A DNA stretch of 64,000 bases from NCBI GenBank assembly GCA_036417435.1, contig CM070901.1, positions 160,600,044 through 160,664,043 on the forward strand. Reading direction: 5' to 3'. Made by a program: the position numbers and the translations under genes. Source of the DNA: Inia geoffrensis (Eukaryota > Chordata > Mammalia > Artiodactyla > Iniidae). Of the stretch, positions 39,101 through 45,370 are shown piece by piece (the stretch's first letter is position 1; each line of letters starts with the position of its first letter). The notes below the pieces were generated by a model that worked only from the letters and a program-made list of their open reading frames with translations, made no database searches and was not told the origin of the DNA.

Positions 39101-40400
39101 TGATGGCCAGTTTTGAGCAAAAAAGGAGCGCTAGTCTACACACAGAGAACAAAGACTACTATTCCTAATCTATTTCAGGACTGAAGCAAAAAAAGGGGGG
39201 GAGACCATGCAACTTCTTTCAATTTTTTCCCATCTTACTGGGAATGTCATGGAAACCATCCTTAATCTCCCTGTATCACCCCCTTTCACCGTCTCTAGGT
39301 TTATTTTTCCCTTCTCCAATGACGAGCACGCGTTGTAAAATAAAGGGATCCAACCGTCTGGCTCTACAGCAACTGACCATCTTATCGGCCTAAGTCGGCA
39401 ATCTGATTCGGAAAACCTCAAGCTCCGATTCCCACAGGTTGCTCCTGCCTCCGAGCAACTCAAGCTCCAGTTACCGCGAAGTCCGACCCGGCCCCGGCGG
39501 CCGCGGCGCGCTGGACAGGGCACCCCAGCCTCACCCCATCTCACCTCGGCCCTCCCTCCCTCCCTCCCTCCCTCCCGGCTCAGGCTGCCTTCACCTCCTA
39601 CACCCTCAGTTGAGACGCCGACCGCCACCCGCGATCAAAAAGCTTCCCCTTTCGGGGAAGCGGGAGATGAAGGTTCATTTCTGGAAGAATCTGAGCACTC
39701 GGAGCGCGGGGCAGCTTTAAGAGGTGGGAGGGGGAAGGGTCGGCAAGGGGGCGGGGAGCGCGGCACTATCCATCAAAATCTTTGCGCTAAGAGATCGCCA
39801 AGTCCCCTTCGGGCCTCCACTGCAGCCTAGGAATTCTCCCTCGCACCCTGGACCGGAATGGGAGTTATAGAATCTAGGGTCCCGAAGACGAGGACGAGAT
39901 AAGGGGAATCCACGACTGCCTGGGTCCCCAGGGGGCGGTAAGGGAGAGGAACAAAGCCGCTACCACCCATGACCCCGGGTGGCCGGGCGACCCACAGGGA
40001 CCCCGGAGGCGCCCTTACCTGCCGTCAGCAACTGCATGGCATGAGTGAAGGACGGGTCGAGCGAGTCCTTCTCGGCCATGAGTTCGGGCAGGTACTTGTT
40101 CTCCGGCTCCATCTTGACCGAGGCAGTGGCTGAGGGGGGCAGCAGCGGGGTCGGCGCTGGACCGCCCACAGTCGCGTCGGGACCCGTGGCCGAGGGCGGC
40201 AGCAGCGGCGGCGGCTGCGTGGCGGGCGAGGCCCGGGCGCCCCCCCGGGACCCCCCTCCGCCTCCCCGGGACCGGTGAGGCAGCGGCGGCTGCCGAGACG
40301 GCGCCTGACGCACCGAAGGGTGGGCACCTGAGGGGTCCATGGAGCCGCTGCGGCCCGAGGACCGGCTCATACGCGCGGCGGGGTCGTCCCGGCGCTGCAT
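18006..40400 (-). CDS. KHDRBS1: KHDRBS1 (Sam68), KH-domain RNA-binding signal adaptor; nine coding exons
   Basis: Sam68 is a nuclear STAR-family protein. It binds U(U/A)AA-type RNA as a dimer, regulates alternative splicing and 3'-end choice, and is a docking substrate for Src-family and BRK kinases. The nine exons listed separately join to 1332 nt, giving 443 codons and TAA, the usual mammalian length. Domain order: proline-rich and RGG N-terminus (about 1-95), QUA1 and maxi-KH domain (about 97-256) with the GPQG loop at 178-181, QUA2 (about 257-283), RG/proline-rich region (about 284-365), and a tyrosine-rich C-terminus ending in a basic nuclear localisation segment. Every intron is GT-AG and no frameshift or internal stop is present. 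Compared from memory with human Sam68, the only replacement noticed is Ala33 for Thr33. No neighbouring gene lies within the window. The gene identity is certain; exact UTR limits are inferred. Confidence 0.98.
18104..20386 (-). other. KHDRBS1: KHDRBS1 intron 8
   Basis: The intron is 2.28 kb with donor GTATGT and acceptor CCCACAG. I recognise no transposon in it, unlike the SINE-dense flanks. Confidence 0.65.
20387..20445 (-). CDS. KHDRBS1: KHDRBS1 coding exon 8 (residues 392-412), tyrosine-rich
   Basis: The exon is 59 nt with acceptor TTTCAG and donor GTATGT. It encodes [19 protein letters not shown], continuing the tyrosine-rich tail. It ends in phase 1, and Gly412 spans the junction with the last exon. 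Confidence 0.97.
20446..21771 (-). other. KHDRBS1: KHDRBS1 introns 6 and 7 (with exon 7 between)
   Basis: Intron 6 (21301-21771) and intron 7 (20446-21232) contain no recognisable transposon. A short (AT)n run lies at about 20822-20838. Confidence 0.7.
21233..21300 (-). CDS. KHDRBS1: KHDRBS1 coding exon 7 (residues 370-392), tyrosine-rich
   Basis: The exon is 68 nt with acceptor TTCTAG and donor GTGAGT. It encodes [19 protein letters not shown], the first part of the tyrosine-rich tail phosphorylated by Src-family kinases and BRK. It ends in phase 2, and the last codon (Gly) is completed by exon 8. Confidence 0.97.
21772..21973 (-). CDS. KHDRBS1: KHDRBS1 coding exon 6 (residues 302-369), RG-rich and proline-rich region
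   Basis: The exon is 202 nt with acceptor TGCAG and donor GTAAGA. It encodes alternating RG and [14 protein letters not shown] segments, then [13 protein letters not shown]. The VRGTPVRG stretch keeps the Thr-Pro of the reported second CDK1 site near residue 317. If the donor were missed, the frame would add nine residues (VRHSDNAIS) before a stop ending at 21742. Confidence 0.98.
22114..22231 (+). mobile_element. CHR SINE, short class, intron 5
   Basis: Short copy with B box 'ggttcaatccc' and 'ggtcagggaactaagatccc'. Target-site copies at 22100-22113 and 22232-22245 differ by one base. It is antisense to KHDRBS1. Confidence 0.94.
22522..22640 (-). mobile_element. CHR SINE, short class, intron 5
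   Basis: Minus-strand copy with T11 tail at its left end. Target-site copies ctagagctccactc and ctagaactccactc lie at 22508-22521 and 22641-22654. It is sense to KHDRBS1 and inverted relative to the copy 290 bp away. Confidence 0.94.
22775..22908 (-). CDS. KHDRBS1: KHDRBS1 coding exon 5 (residues 258-302), QUA2 and start of RG/proline-rich region
   Basis: The exon is 134 nt with acceptor CACAG. It ends in phase 2 (AG of Arg302) before a GTATAA donor, weaker than the GTAAG donors of exons 1-4 and 6. It encodes QUA2 ([19 protein letters not shown]), the [11 protein letters not shown] methylation-type repeats and a run of prolines that serves as an SH3/WW ligand in this family. Confidence 0.98.
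22909..25560 (-). other. KHDRBS1: KHDRBS1 intron 4
   Basis: The intron is 2.65 kb. About 23090-23250 and 23560-23800 resemble L2 3' sequence, interrupted by a MIR-like segment at about 23280-23470. The rest (23800-25560) looks unique. It has no CHR SINE. Confidence 0.7.
23280..23470 (-). repeat. MIR-like SINE, intron 4
   Basis: 'cttcaaattaaccctgaa', 'cccatttcacatttggg' and 'gacacagagctagtcagtgg' follow MIR order. Confidence 0.6.
25561..25707 (-). CDS. KHDRBS1: KHDRBS1 coding exon 4 (residues 209-257), end of KH domain
   Basis: The exon is 147 nt, in phase 0 at both ends, with acceptor CACAG and donor GTAAGG. It encodes the C-terminal half of the maxi-KH fold, including the [10 protein letters not shown] strand and the long helix ending in EEVKKFLVP. 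Intron 3 upstream (25708-27049) contains a deleted-class CHR SINE. Confidence 0.98.
25708..27049 (-). other. KHDRBS1: KHDRBS1 intron 3
   Basis: The intron is 1.34 kb and contains one deleted-class CHR SINE (26276-26441); the remainder is unique AT-rich sequence. Confidence 0.75.
26276..26441 (+). mobile_element. CHR SINE, deleted class, lacking A tail, intron 3
   Basis: The head and body are intact but about 15 bp of the usual 'gcgtccggagcctgt' block are missing. The element ends at 'aataagaggccct' with no A tail, unlike its relatives. No clear target-site duplication was found, so a later deletion is likely. Confidence 0.9.
27050..27166 (-). CDS. KHDRBS1: KHDRBS1 coding exon 3 (residues 170-208), KH core
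   Basis: The exon is 117 nt, in phase 0 at both ends, with acceptor GTCAG and donor GTAAGC. It carries the KH signature [19 protein letters not shown], in which GPQG (178-181) is the GXXG RNA-contact loop. Because it is a multiple of three and phase-symmetric, skipping it removes 39 residues in frame. That matches the dominant-negative delta-KH isoform known in other mammals. Confidence 0.98.
27167..27788 (-). other. KHDRBS1: KHDRBS1 intron 2
   Basis: The intron is 0.62 kb. About 27230-27400 is MIR-like (parity of 'gtattatcctgaggctg' and a terminal 'acttgaatttcc' block). The rest is unique, with a long T run near 27550. Confidence 0.65.
27789..27913 (-). CDS. KHDRBS1: KHDRBS1 coding exon 2 (residues 128-169)
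   Basis: The exon is 125 nt with acceptor TTCAG and donor GTAAGG. The phase-1 join recreates Glu128, and the exon ends in phase 0 at VKQYPK. It encodes the end of QUA1 and the acidic linker ([12 protein letters not shown]) into the first strand of the KH domain. Confidence 0.98.
28310..28500 (+). repeat. MIR SINE, intron 1
   Basis: 'ctctgccactcaccagttgt', 'ggtttcctcattctaaaatg' and 'atctacctcatgaggttact' match MIR. Confidence 0.75.
28530..28651 (-). mobile_element. CHR SINE, short class, intron 1
   Basis: Minus-strand copy with T-rich tail at left. Target-site copies aaagcccatttct and aaagcccattcct lie at 28517-28529 and 28652-28664. Confidence 0.92.
29266..29432 (+). mobile_element. MER5A (hAT-Charlie non-autonomous DNA transposon), intron 1
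   Basis: It begins with 'gcaagggttctcaaactt', contains 'tcacctggaaggtttgttaa' and 'gcaggtgatgctgatat', and ends 'cacactttgaaaaccacc'. The near-inverted ends and order match MER5A. Confidence 0.85.
30450..30650 (-). repeat. MIR SINE, intron 1
   Basis: 'tacaatgtatcaaactctat', 'ccccattttataactgagg' and 'cacaaagctggtaaagtag' are typical MIR sequence. Confidence 0.7.
31012..31304 (-). mobile_element. CHR SINE, long class, intron 1
   Basis: Minus-strand copy from an A/T-rich tail to 'ccaccagggaagccc'. Perfect target-site duplication ctgaaattgactc at 30999-31011 and 31305-31317. Confidence 0.95.
31750..31870 (+). repeat. MIR SINE, intron 1
   Basis: 'tttgactcccagctctgc' and 'gctgtgtgaccttgggcaag' are near-consensus MIR. 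Confidence 0.8.
33213..33330 (+). mobile_element. CHR SINE, short class, nested in L1
   Basis: Short copy with A10 tail. Perfect target-site duplication tctcttgag at 33204-33212 and 33331-33339. Confidence 0.94.
33686..34037 (+). mobile_element. CHR SINE, long class, nested in L1
   Basis: Full-length long copy with A-rich tail. Perfect 13-bp target-site duplication aaacagtattgta at 33673-33685 and 34038-34050. Confidence 0.96.
34500..34690 (-). mobile_element. L1 3' end, cetartiodactyl type, sense to KHDRBS1
   Basis: 'ttttattgaagtatagtat' through 'agttcccagtgctatacag' is the 3' end of a cetartiodactyl L1 on the minus strand. It carries AATAAA at 34513-34508 in the orientation of KHDRBS1 transcription. 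Confidence 0.75.
35286..35612 (+). mobile_element. MER2-like (Tigger/pogo-derived) DNA transposon, intron 1
   Basis: It opens 'cagtcatcccttggtgtcc' and closes 'cccgtggatatgaagagcc', related inverted ends. The interior 'ttgcatataacctgcgcac' and 'ctagattacttataatgtc' match MER2 as I recall it. Confidence 0.75.
35778..35896 (-). mobile_element. CHR SINE, short class, intron 1
   Basis: Minus-strand copy with T10 tail. Perfect target-site duplication ctgcactga at 35769-35777 and 35897-35905. Confidence 0.93.
37333..37901 (+). mobile_element. Young 5'-truncated L1, intron 1
   Basis: The 3' end of a cetartiodactyl L1, from 'gaagatgtggcacatatata' to 'ccaataaagatgttaaaaa' and an (AAT)n tail. Target-site duplication gcccaagttta at 37322-37332 and 37902-37912. 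It lies antisense to KHDRBS1. Confidence 0.9.
38479..38697 (+). mobile_element. CHR SINE, deleted class, intron 1
   Basis: Intact deleted-class copy with a (CAAA)n-type tail. Perfect target-site duplication gcattccttg at 38469-38478 and 38698-38707. Confidence 0.95.
39546..39576 (+). repeat. (CCCT)n simple repeat in intron 1, next to exon 1
   Basis: About six tandem CCCT units lie on the plus strand within the CpG island. On the transcribed strand this is GGGA repeats. Confidence 0.8.
40019..40400 (-). CDS. KHDRBS1: KHDRBS1 coding exon 1 (residues 1-127)
   Basis: The ATG at 40400-40398 opens the frame. An in-frame TGA lies 27 nt upstream (plus-strand tca at 40425-40427), so the frame cannot extend 5', and position -3 is A, a good initiation context. 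Further in-frame Met codons occur at residues 11 and 21. The exon encodes the proline-rich SH3-ligand segments, an RGG patch around residues 44-55 and the start of QUA1 ([15 protein letters not shown]). It ends in phase 1 (GCA G) before the donor GTAAGG at 40018. Codon 33, at 40304-40302, is GCG (Ala), followed by Pro34. Confidence 0.98.
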
Positions 40401-40920
40401 TGTGGAGGATATGCGATCGAGGGATCAAGGAAGCGACGCGGCAGCGGCAGAGGCCCGAGCGACGGTTGGCGAAGGTGGGAGAGCAGGAGCGACGGCGACC
40501 GAAGCCGACCCGAGCGACCCAGCGAAAGAGAGCACCGGAAATGAGGCGGCGCGCGTGCGCAACCAGTACCGGCACCGCCCTTGGGTTTCTCCGCGGAGAA
40601 CAAAGTCCCTGGTTGGGCCACGGCGCCTGCGCACCGCCGCGGAGCCCGAAGAAGTCGCCTCCCCGCTCCCCTTTTTCCTCCGAGCCCGCCAGGCCCGAGC
40701 CTTGTGCGCGTGCGCGGGTGTCCGCGGGCTCCGTTAGTTTCTCATCCTCGTGACTCGGCGCTAGAGGGACACGTGTCTCCTCCCACTTATGGCCGAGAGC
40801 GCGGAGGGGGCGGGGGCTGTGGAATGTCTTTGTCTGCGCGCGGGCCCGCGGCTTGTGGGGCGGGAGACCTGATGCTCGCGGGGCCACGCCTCCTCCAACG
40901 GCTGAGCTGTGGAACTCAAT

Positions 40921-40949
40921 GGGGTGGGGGAGGGGGGAGGGGAGAGGGG
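40921..40949 (+). promoter_or_regulatory. G-quadruplex-prone G tract at the upstream edge of the CpG island
   Basis: The plus strand carries at least four runs of four or more G separated by one or two other bases, about 520-550 nt upstream of the KHDRBS1 start codon. It is on the non-template-equivalent opposite strand to the gene. Quadruplex formation is inferred from the pattern. Confidence 0.55.
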
Positions 40950-42739
40950 TCACTAAAGTATGGAAATGAAAGGAGACCCGCCTGGGGGACGCGGGAGGGG
41001 AAGGAGAGAGAATTGGGGCTGTTTGGGCAGAAAGAGAGGAGGGAAGAGTAGCGTGAAGAAGGGACGACTAAAGGAGACTCTGACTCAGAATTCAGGGGTG
41101 GAGAAGGGAAGCTTAGAGGGGGACATTGAGGAAGGACTGGTCGATGGAAAGACTGAAGGCTATTGGAGGAGTTAAACTAAGAGGGAGGGTTCAGATCGGA
41201 GACCTGATATCTAGCCAGGAAAAGAGCCCCAGACCAAAGCAGGGAATCCAAGGAGTACGTATCCCATGGTTTCCAATATAGTAGGTTCTTAAACGTTAGC
41301 CGTTGTTGATCGGAGAAGTCGCCTTAAAGGGCGAAGCATTTTAGCTCTCTACATATAGTACTGCTTTCTGAAGACGTGTTTCTTCCACAAAAACATGAGG
41401 TAGAGGCCAGCTGCGTAATCATTAGGGTGGCGCCTTCTACGAATGTGAGTGCTAATCCTCCTGCCCTTCACGATGAATAAATCATTCCACACTTGCTCAA
41501 AGAGACAGACCCTTACCACTGCTCTCAAGGCCAAGGTATTATAGTGGACAGTCTCCCGCAGCGTTCTTCTCATCCTGGGGTGCTATATGCAAATGAAAGC
41601 TAGGTCTTTACTTTCCCATAAACTCTCAAACACCTGGTACCTTCTCTAACCCTTTCCTTCCCTCCACAGATTTTTGCTTCCCTCATTGAAAGCACTCGCT
41701 CCCATCCCTTCTCCTGGATCAGTTCCCCTGATAAGCCCACACTTTTCAAAAGCATTTCCGGAAATTGTCTTCTGGGTGCCTGGAAACGGCTGATATTTAG
41801 ATCTGAAACTTAGAAGCCTTCAGCTAGGGAACATTAGGGGCTGGCTACTTTCTTGGGGGTAGGGAGAGAAATCACCAGCAGAAATGAGAACAAAACACAA
41901 ATCTCTCCGTAAATTATCACATATATTTATACATATTTATCTCCAGTGTCTAGCAGTACTTTACTTTAAGGTCACATAGGTAGTTTATAGTCAAGTAGGA
42001 GGGGGAAAAAAAGAATGGTTTTGAATAATTGTAATGAAGAATGTAAAGTGACAGGTGCCCAAAGATAAATTAGGTGGGATTGGAGTTTAAAGTGGAAGAT
42101 AGATTTCGGCCAGGAGAGAATGAGTTCCAGGCAAAGGGAAGTGTGAATAAATGAGCAGAGATGAGAATGTCACAGATAGTTTAAGAAATGGGAGTAATCC
42201 AGTTGTGGACTGTGAAGAAATAGGTGAGTTGAGAGAGCAAATGCCTGGAGGAGGGGAAAGGGGATGAGGAGGGTTTATAGCTCCCTTGCAACACATTTCT
42301 GCTGCTGTCCTTGAAACTCCTGCTTGGGTGGTGGTGTTACAAATGGCTGAAGTGTCCCTGCTCTGTAATGAGATGCCTAGATGTAGGTACCTTGAGCTGA
42401 GGCTAATAAAACTTTGATAAAGAAGTGTCTGAAAAGGCATTGGGTAGTGGTATCTGTAGGTTTCTAGACTAGACTCAACATTCTTTCCAGGAGGCTGCCA
42501 AACCTTTACGTACTTTGTCTAAAGGTGGGGTTGAGGCGAAGTTTGAGCTCTTCTTCCTAGTGAGACACACAAAAGGTAATCTCTGAGGTGATGGGTTGTG
42601 AGGCTGCAGTGTAGTTACCAAGTAGGTGAAGCAACAGCCTTCTGTTTGGGGGAGGGGGGCATTCCCTGGAGTCAGGGAAGAGTACTTCCTGTCCTGAAAG
42701 CCTAGAGGTTGGATTTCATTTTGTGTTGACCATGATATG

Positions 42740-42960
42740 CTGCCTCAGGTTCACCTGAAGGTATTAACAGCATGGCCTTGTGAAAAAACTGATTTTGGAG
42801 TGAGGCAGACAAATTCATAAGCCAGCGACGGCTTGTCCTCACTGTGTGTCATTAGGAGAACTACAACCTGTCTGAGCCTTCGTTCCCTCCTATATAAAGT
42901 GGAGATAATGACATCTACCTTGCAGAATTGTTGTGAACGTTAACAAATACCAGTGTAAAC
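42740..42960 (+). repeat. MIR SINE
   Basis: 'agagccttcgttccctcct'-like tail with 'gtggagataatgacatctac' and 'gcagaattgttgtgaacgtt' fits MIR. Confidence 0.65.
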
Positions 42961-43169
42961 TTCCTGGACTTATAAGCATAATAATAATAATAATTATTCC
43001 ACTTAGTGCCTAATGAAGATTTTTGGGTGTTTCATGTTAGCTGTGGATCTGAAAGGCCTGTTCTCTAATCTGTCTCATTTTCACTGACTATAGCTAGACT
43101 TTGTTTTGGGGTGGGGGAGGGAGAAGTTCCTTCTACCCTATTTTCTTCCTTAATTGAGTTACTGTGGTG

Positions 43170-43440
43170 TAGGATGCAGGAGCAATTGAGAGCATTGTGA
43201 TTCAGATGGAGTTAGGTCCAAATCGGGCTCTTCCTCTTACCTGCTGGATAATTGAGCACATTACTTAAACTTGCTCAGCCTCTGCTTTCTCCTGCTTGAT
43301 AAAAAAAGGGGTCATAACGATCCTACCTTTGGGCTGTTAGAATTAAAAGTGATAGTATTTGTAAAGCACTCAGCACAGGAACTGACAGTTAGTAGGTGCT
43401 TGATAAGTGATAGCGGCCATTGTTATTACTACACACTTTA
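43170..43440 (+). repeat. MIR SINE
   Basis: 'agttaggtccaaatcggg', 'cctctgctttctcctg' and 'aaagcactcagcacagga' followed by 'agtaggtgcttgataagtg' give the MIR body and end. Confidence 0.7.
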
Positions 43441-43801
43441 TTGAGTACCTTATTGCATACTTTCACTTTCATGTGAGTCCCTAAGTGAGGGGCTGGAGGA
43501 CTTTTTTTTTTTTTGCCTGTAGCTGCTTGACCCGTGCTTGACCCACCAATGGAGGATCTGTAGCCCCGTCCGCCTCCCCTGCTTCACAGACGGTTTCCAA
43601 GAGAAGAAGGGCTCCAGCCCTGGGCAGTTTCTCTTCTCAGAAGAAAGTGCCAAATATGTGGAGGATGTGGAAGGAGAAAGCAAGACTGAGAATATTTAAT
43701 TTTTTTCTAAGATTTTTTTTATTATAAAAATATACTCTTTGAGTATTTGACATCTCTGTGCTTCACTTCTTCTTCTATAAAATAGGGCTAAACTACTACC
43801 T

Positions 43802-43934
43802 GGGAATTCCCTGGTGGTCCAGTGGTTAGGACTCTGCACTTCCACTGCAGGGTGCACGGGTTCGATCCCTGGTCGGGGAACTAAGATCCCGCATGCCGCA
43901 TGTTGCGGCCAGAAACAGAAAATAAACAAACAAA
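43802..43934 (+). mobile_element. CHR SINE, short class
   Basis: Near-consensus short copy with B box 'ggttcgatccc' and A-rich tail. Perfect target-site duplication aaactactacct at 43790-43801 and 43935-43946. Confidence 0.96.
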
Positions 43935-44229
43935 AAACTACTACCTACTTCATAGGGCTCTTATGAGGGCTTAAAGAGTGCATTTATATAAAGTAATTAG
44001 AGTAATGCCCAGCAGATTATAAATATCAAATATTACATTTTATTATAAAAGATACATGCTTCTAGTTTTAAGAAAAATCTAACTATAAAAAAGGCATAAA
44101 GTGAAAAGTAAAATTCCCCTTAAATCCTGACCCATTCACTTGACTGCCCTTCTCTAAAGACACTATTCAGTGGTTGCTTGTGTAGCCTTCCAGACATTTT
44201 TATTGCATCTATTGTATATGCAAGTCTAT

Positions 44230-44451
44230 CTTTTTTTGTGTTTTTTGTTTTTTGTTTTTTGAGTACGCGGGCCTCTCACTGTTGTGGCCTTTACCGTTGC
44301 GGAGCACAGGCTCCGGACGCGCAGGCTCAGCGGCCATGGCTCACGGACCCAGCCGCTCCGCGGCATGTGGGATCTTCCCGGACCGGGGCACGAACCCGTG
44401 TTCCCTGCATCAGCAAGCGGACTCTCAACCACTGTGCCACCAGGGAAGCCC
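44230..44451 (-). mobile_element. CHR SINE, deleted class
   Basis: Minus-strand copy with a T/G tail, ending 'gccaccagggaagccc'. The deleted-class body is intact. Confidence 0.93.
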
Positions 44452-44519
44452 TCCTTTTTTGTTTTAAACACAAACTGCAGCATACTCTACGAACAGGTTT
44501 TGACTTTTTTAAAAAAAAT

Positions 44520-44722
44520 TATTTTGGCTGCGTCAGGTCTTGTGGCACGCAGGATCTTCGTTGAGGTATGCGGGGCTTCTCTCTAGTTGTGGCACGTGGG
44601 CTCAGTAGTTGCCAGGCGCGGGTTTAGTTGCCCCAAGGCATGCGGGACCTTAGTTCCCTGACCAGGGTTCGAACTCGCGTCCCCTTCATTGGAAGGCGGA
44701 TTCTTAACCACTGGATCACCAG
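44520..44722 (-). mobile_element. CHR-related SINE, intermediate class, 5' end clipped
   Basis: The body 'ggctgcgtcaggtcttgtgg' to 'cactggatcaccag' lacks the last 10-12 bases of the usual head. Confidence 0.85.
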
Positions 44723-44798
44723 TTTTTAAAGGAAATATTCTGGTGACCTTCCCTTGTCATTATTTATAAATCTACTACATTAAAAAACATATTTTTTC

Positions 44799-44868
44799 AG
44801 GCTGCTCTGGTGGCTCCGTGGTGCATTGGCAGGGGGAACCGTAACCACTGTGCCACCAGAGAAGTCCC
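44799..44868. mobile_element. Inverted, hairpin-forming CHR SINE fragment
   Basis: The left arm (44799-44822) reads the SINE head forwards and the right arm (44843-44868) reads it in reverse. They are separated by about 20 bp of SINE interior ('tgcattggcaggggg'). Imperfect target-site copies tctactacatt and tctacttcatt flank the unit at 44771-44781 and 44870-44880. Confidence 0.75.
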
Positions 44869-45145
44869 CTCTACTTCATTTTTCATGGTAACATATTATT
44901 CCACCAAGTACTTCTCAATCCGTTCCCTTCTGATAGAAATATAGGTTGATTCCAGGTTTTCAGTATTGCAAATGATGCTGCAATGAGCCTCACCCTACAG
45001 GACATCTTTGTGCATTAATATCAATATATCTACGGGATAAATTCCTAGAAATGACACAGAAAGACTGTGCCAAGCAGCAGGATAAGCAGCATCCTCCTCT
45101 TGTACCTCCTCAATTAATTCTGGGTGCTCTCTTCCCATAGTTTTA

Positions 45146-45370
45146 TTTTTTTTAACCTGATTTTATTTTATTTTTTCATGGAGAGGCATTTTATTTTAAA
45201 TACAGCAGTGTGTGCATGTCAATCCCAAACTCCCAGTCTATCCCTCCCCCACCCTGGTAACTGGTAACCATAAGTTCGTTCTCTAAGTCTGTGAGTCTGT
45301 TTCTGTTTTGTAAATACATTCATTTGTATCATTCCATTGTGTACGTGTACCACATCTTCTTTATTCCCTG
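45146..45370 (-). mobile_element. L1 fragment, 5'-truncated
   Basis: Minus-strand L1 3' sequence ('aggcattttattttaaata' to 'tgtgtacgtgtaccacatct'). The flanks share 'cccatagttttat' or a close match (45134 and 45372), suggesting a target-site duplication. Confidence 0.65.

Larger units (their letters stand above)
27914..40018 (-). other. KHDRBS1: KHDRBS1 intron 1
   Basis: The intron is 12.1 kb with donor GTAAGG and acceptor TTCAG. It holds CHR SINEs at 28530, 31012, 33213, 33686, 35778 and 38479, L1 remnants at 32765-34690 and 37333-37901, a MER5A, a MER2-like copy, and MIR fragments near 28310-28500, 30450-30650, 31440-31600 and 31750-31870. About 1.3 kb next to exon 1 lacks recognisable transposons. 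No additional exon is recognisable. Confidence 0.85.
39430..40960 (-). promoter_or_regulatory. KHDRBS1: CpG-island promoter of KHDRBS1
   Basis: This GC- and CpG-dense block contains exon 1 and about 550 nt upstream. Visible motifs include NRF1-like GCGCGTGCGC (40551-40560), TGCGCACC (40628-40635) and TGCGCGTGCGCG near 40703. An ETS-like ACCGGAAAT lies at 40534-40542, an E-box CACGTG at 40770-40775 and a GC box near 40805. No TATA box is evident. The start site is probably between about 40450 and 40650, by analogy with the short human 5' UTR. The block has no CHR SINE insertions. Confidence 0.85.
40961..43801. other. 5' flank of KHDRBS1, near part
   Basis: Purine-rich plus-strand sequence (40960-41230) is followed by apparently unique sequence. 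MIR-like stretches lie near 42740-42960 and 43170-43440. A short (ATA)n run lies near 42979-42995. No exon is recognisable. Confidence 0.55.

Noticed and set aside
39960..40400. 146-residue single-exon reading of KHDRBS1 exon 1 running past the splice donor
   Set aside because: The donor GTAAGG at 40018 and the perfect phase match to exon 2 show that the extra C-terminal residues are intronic.
40581..41051. 156-residue plus-strand frame in the CpG island as a divergent gene
   Set aside because: Composition is simple Gly/Arg/Pro-rich sequence expected from GC-rich DNA. It has no domain and no evident splice structure.
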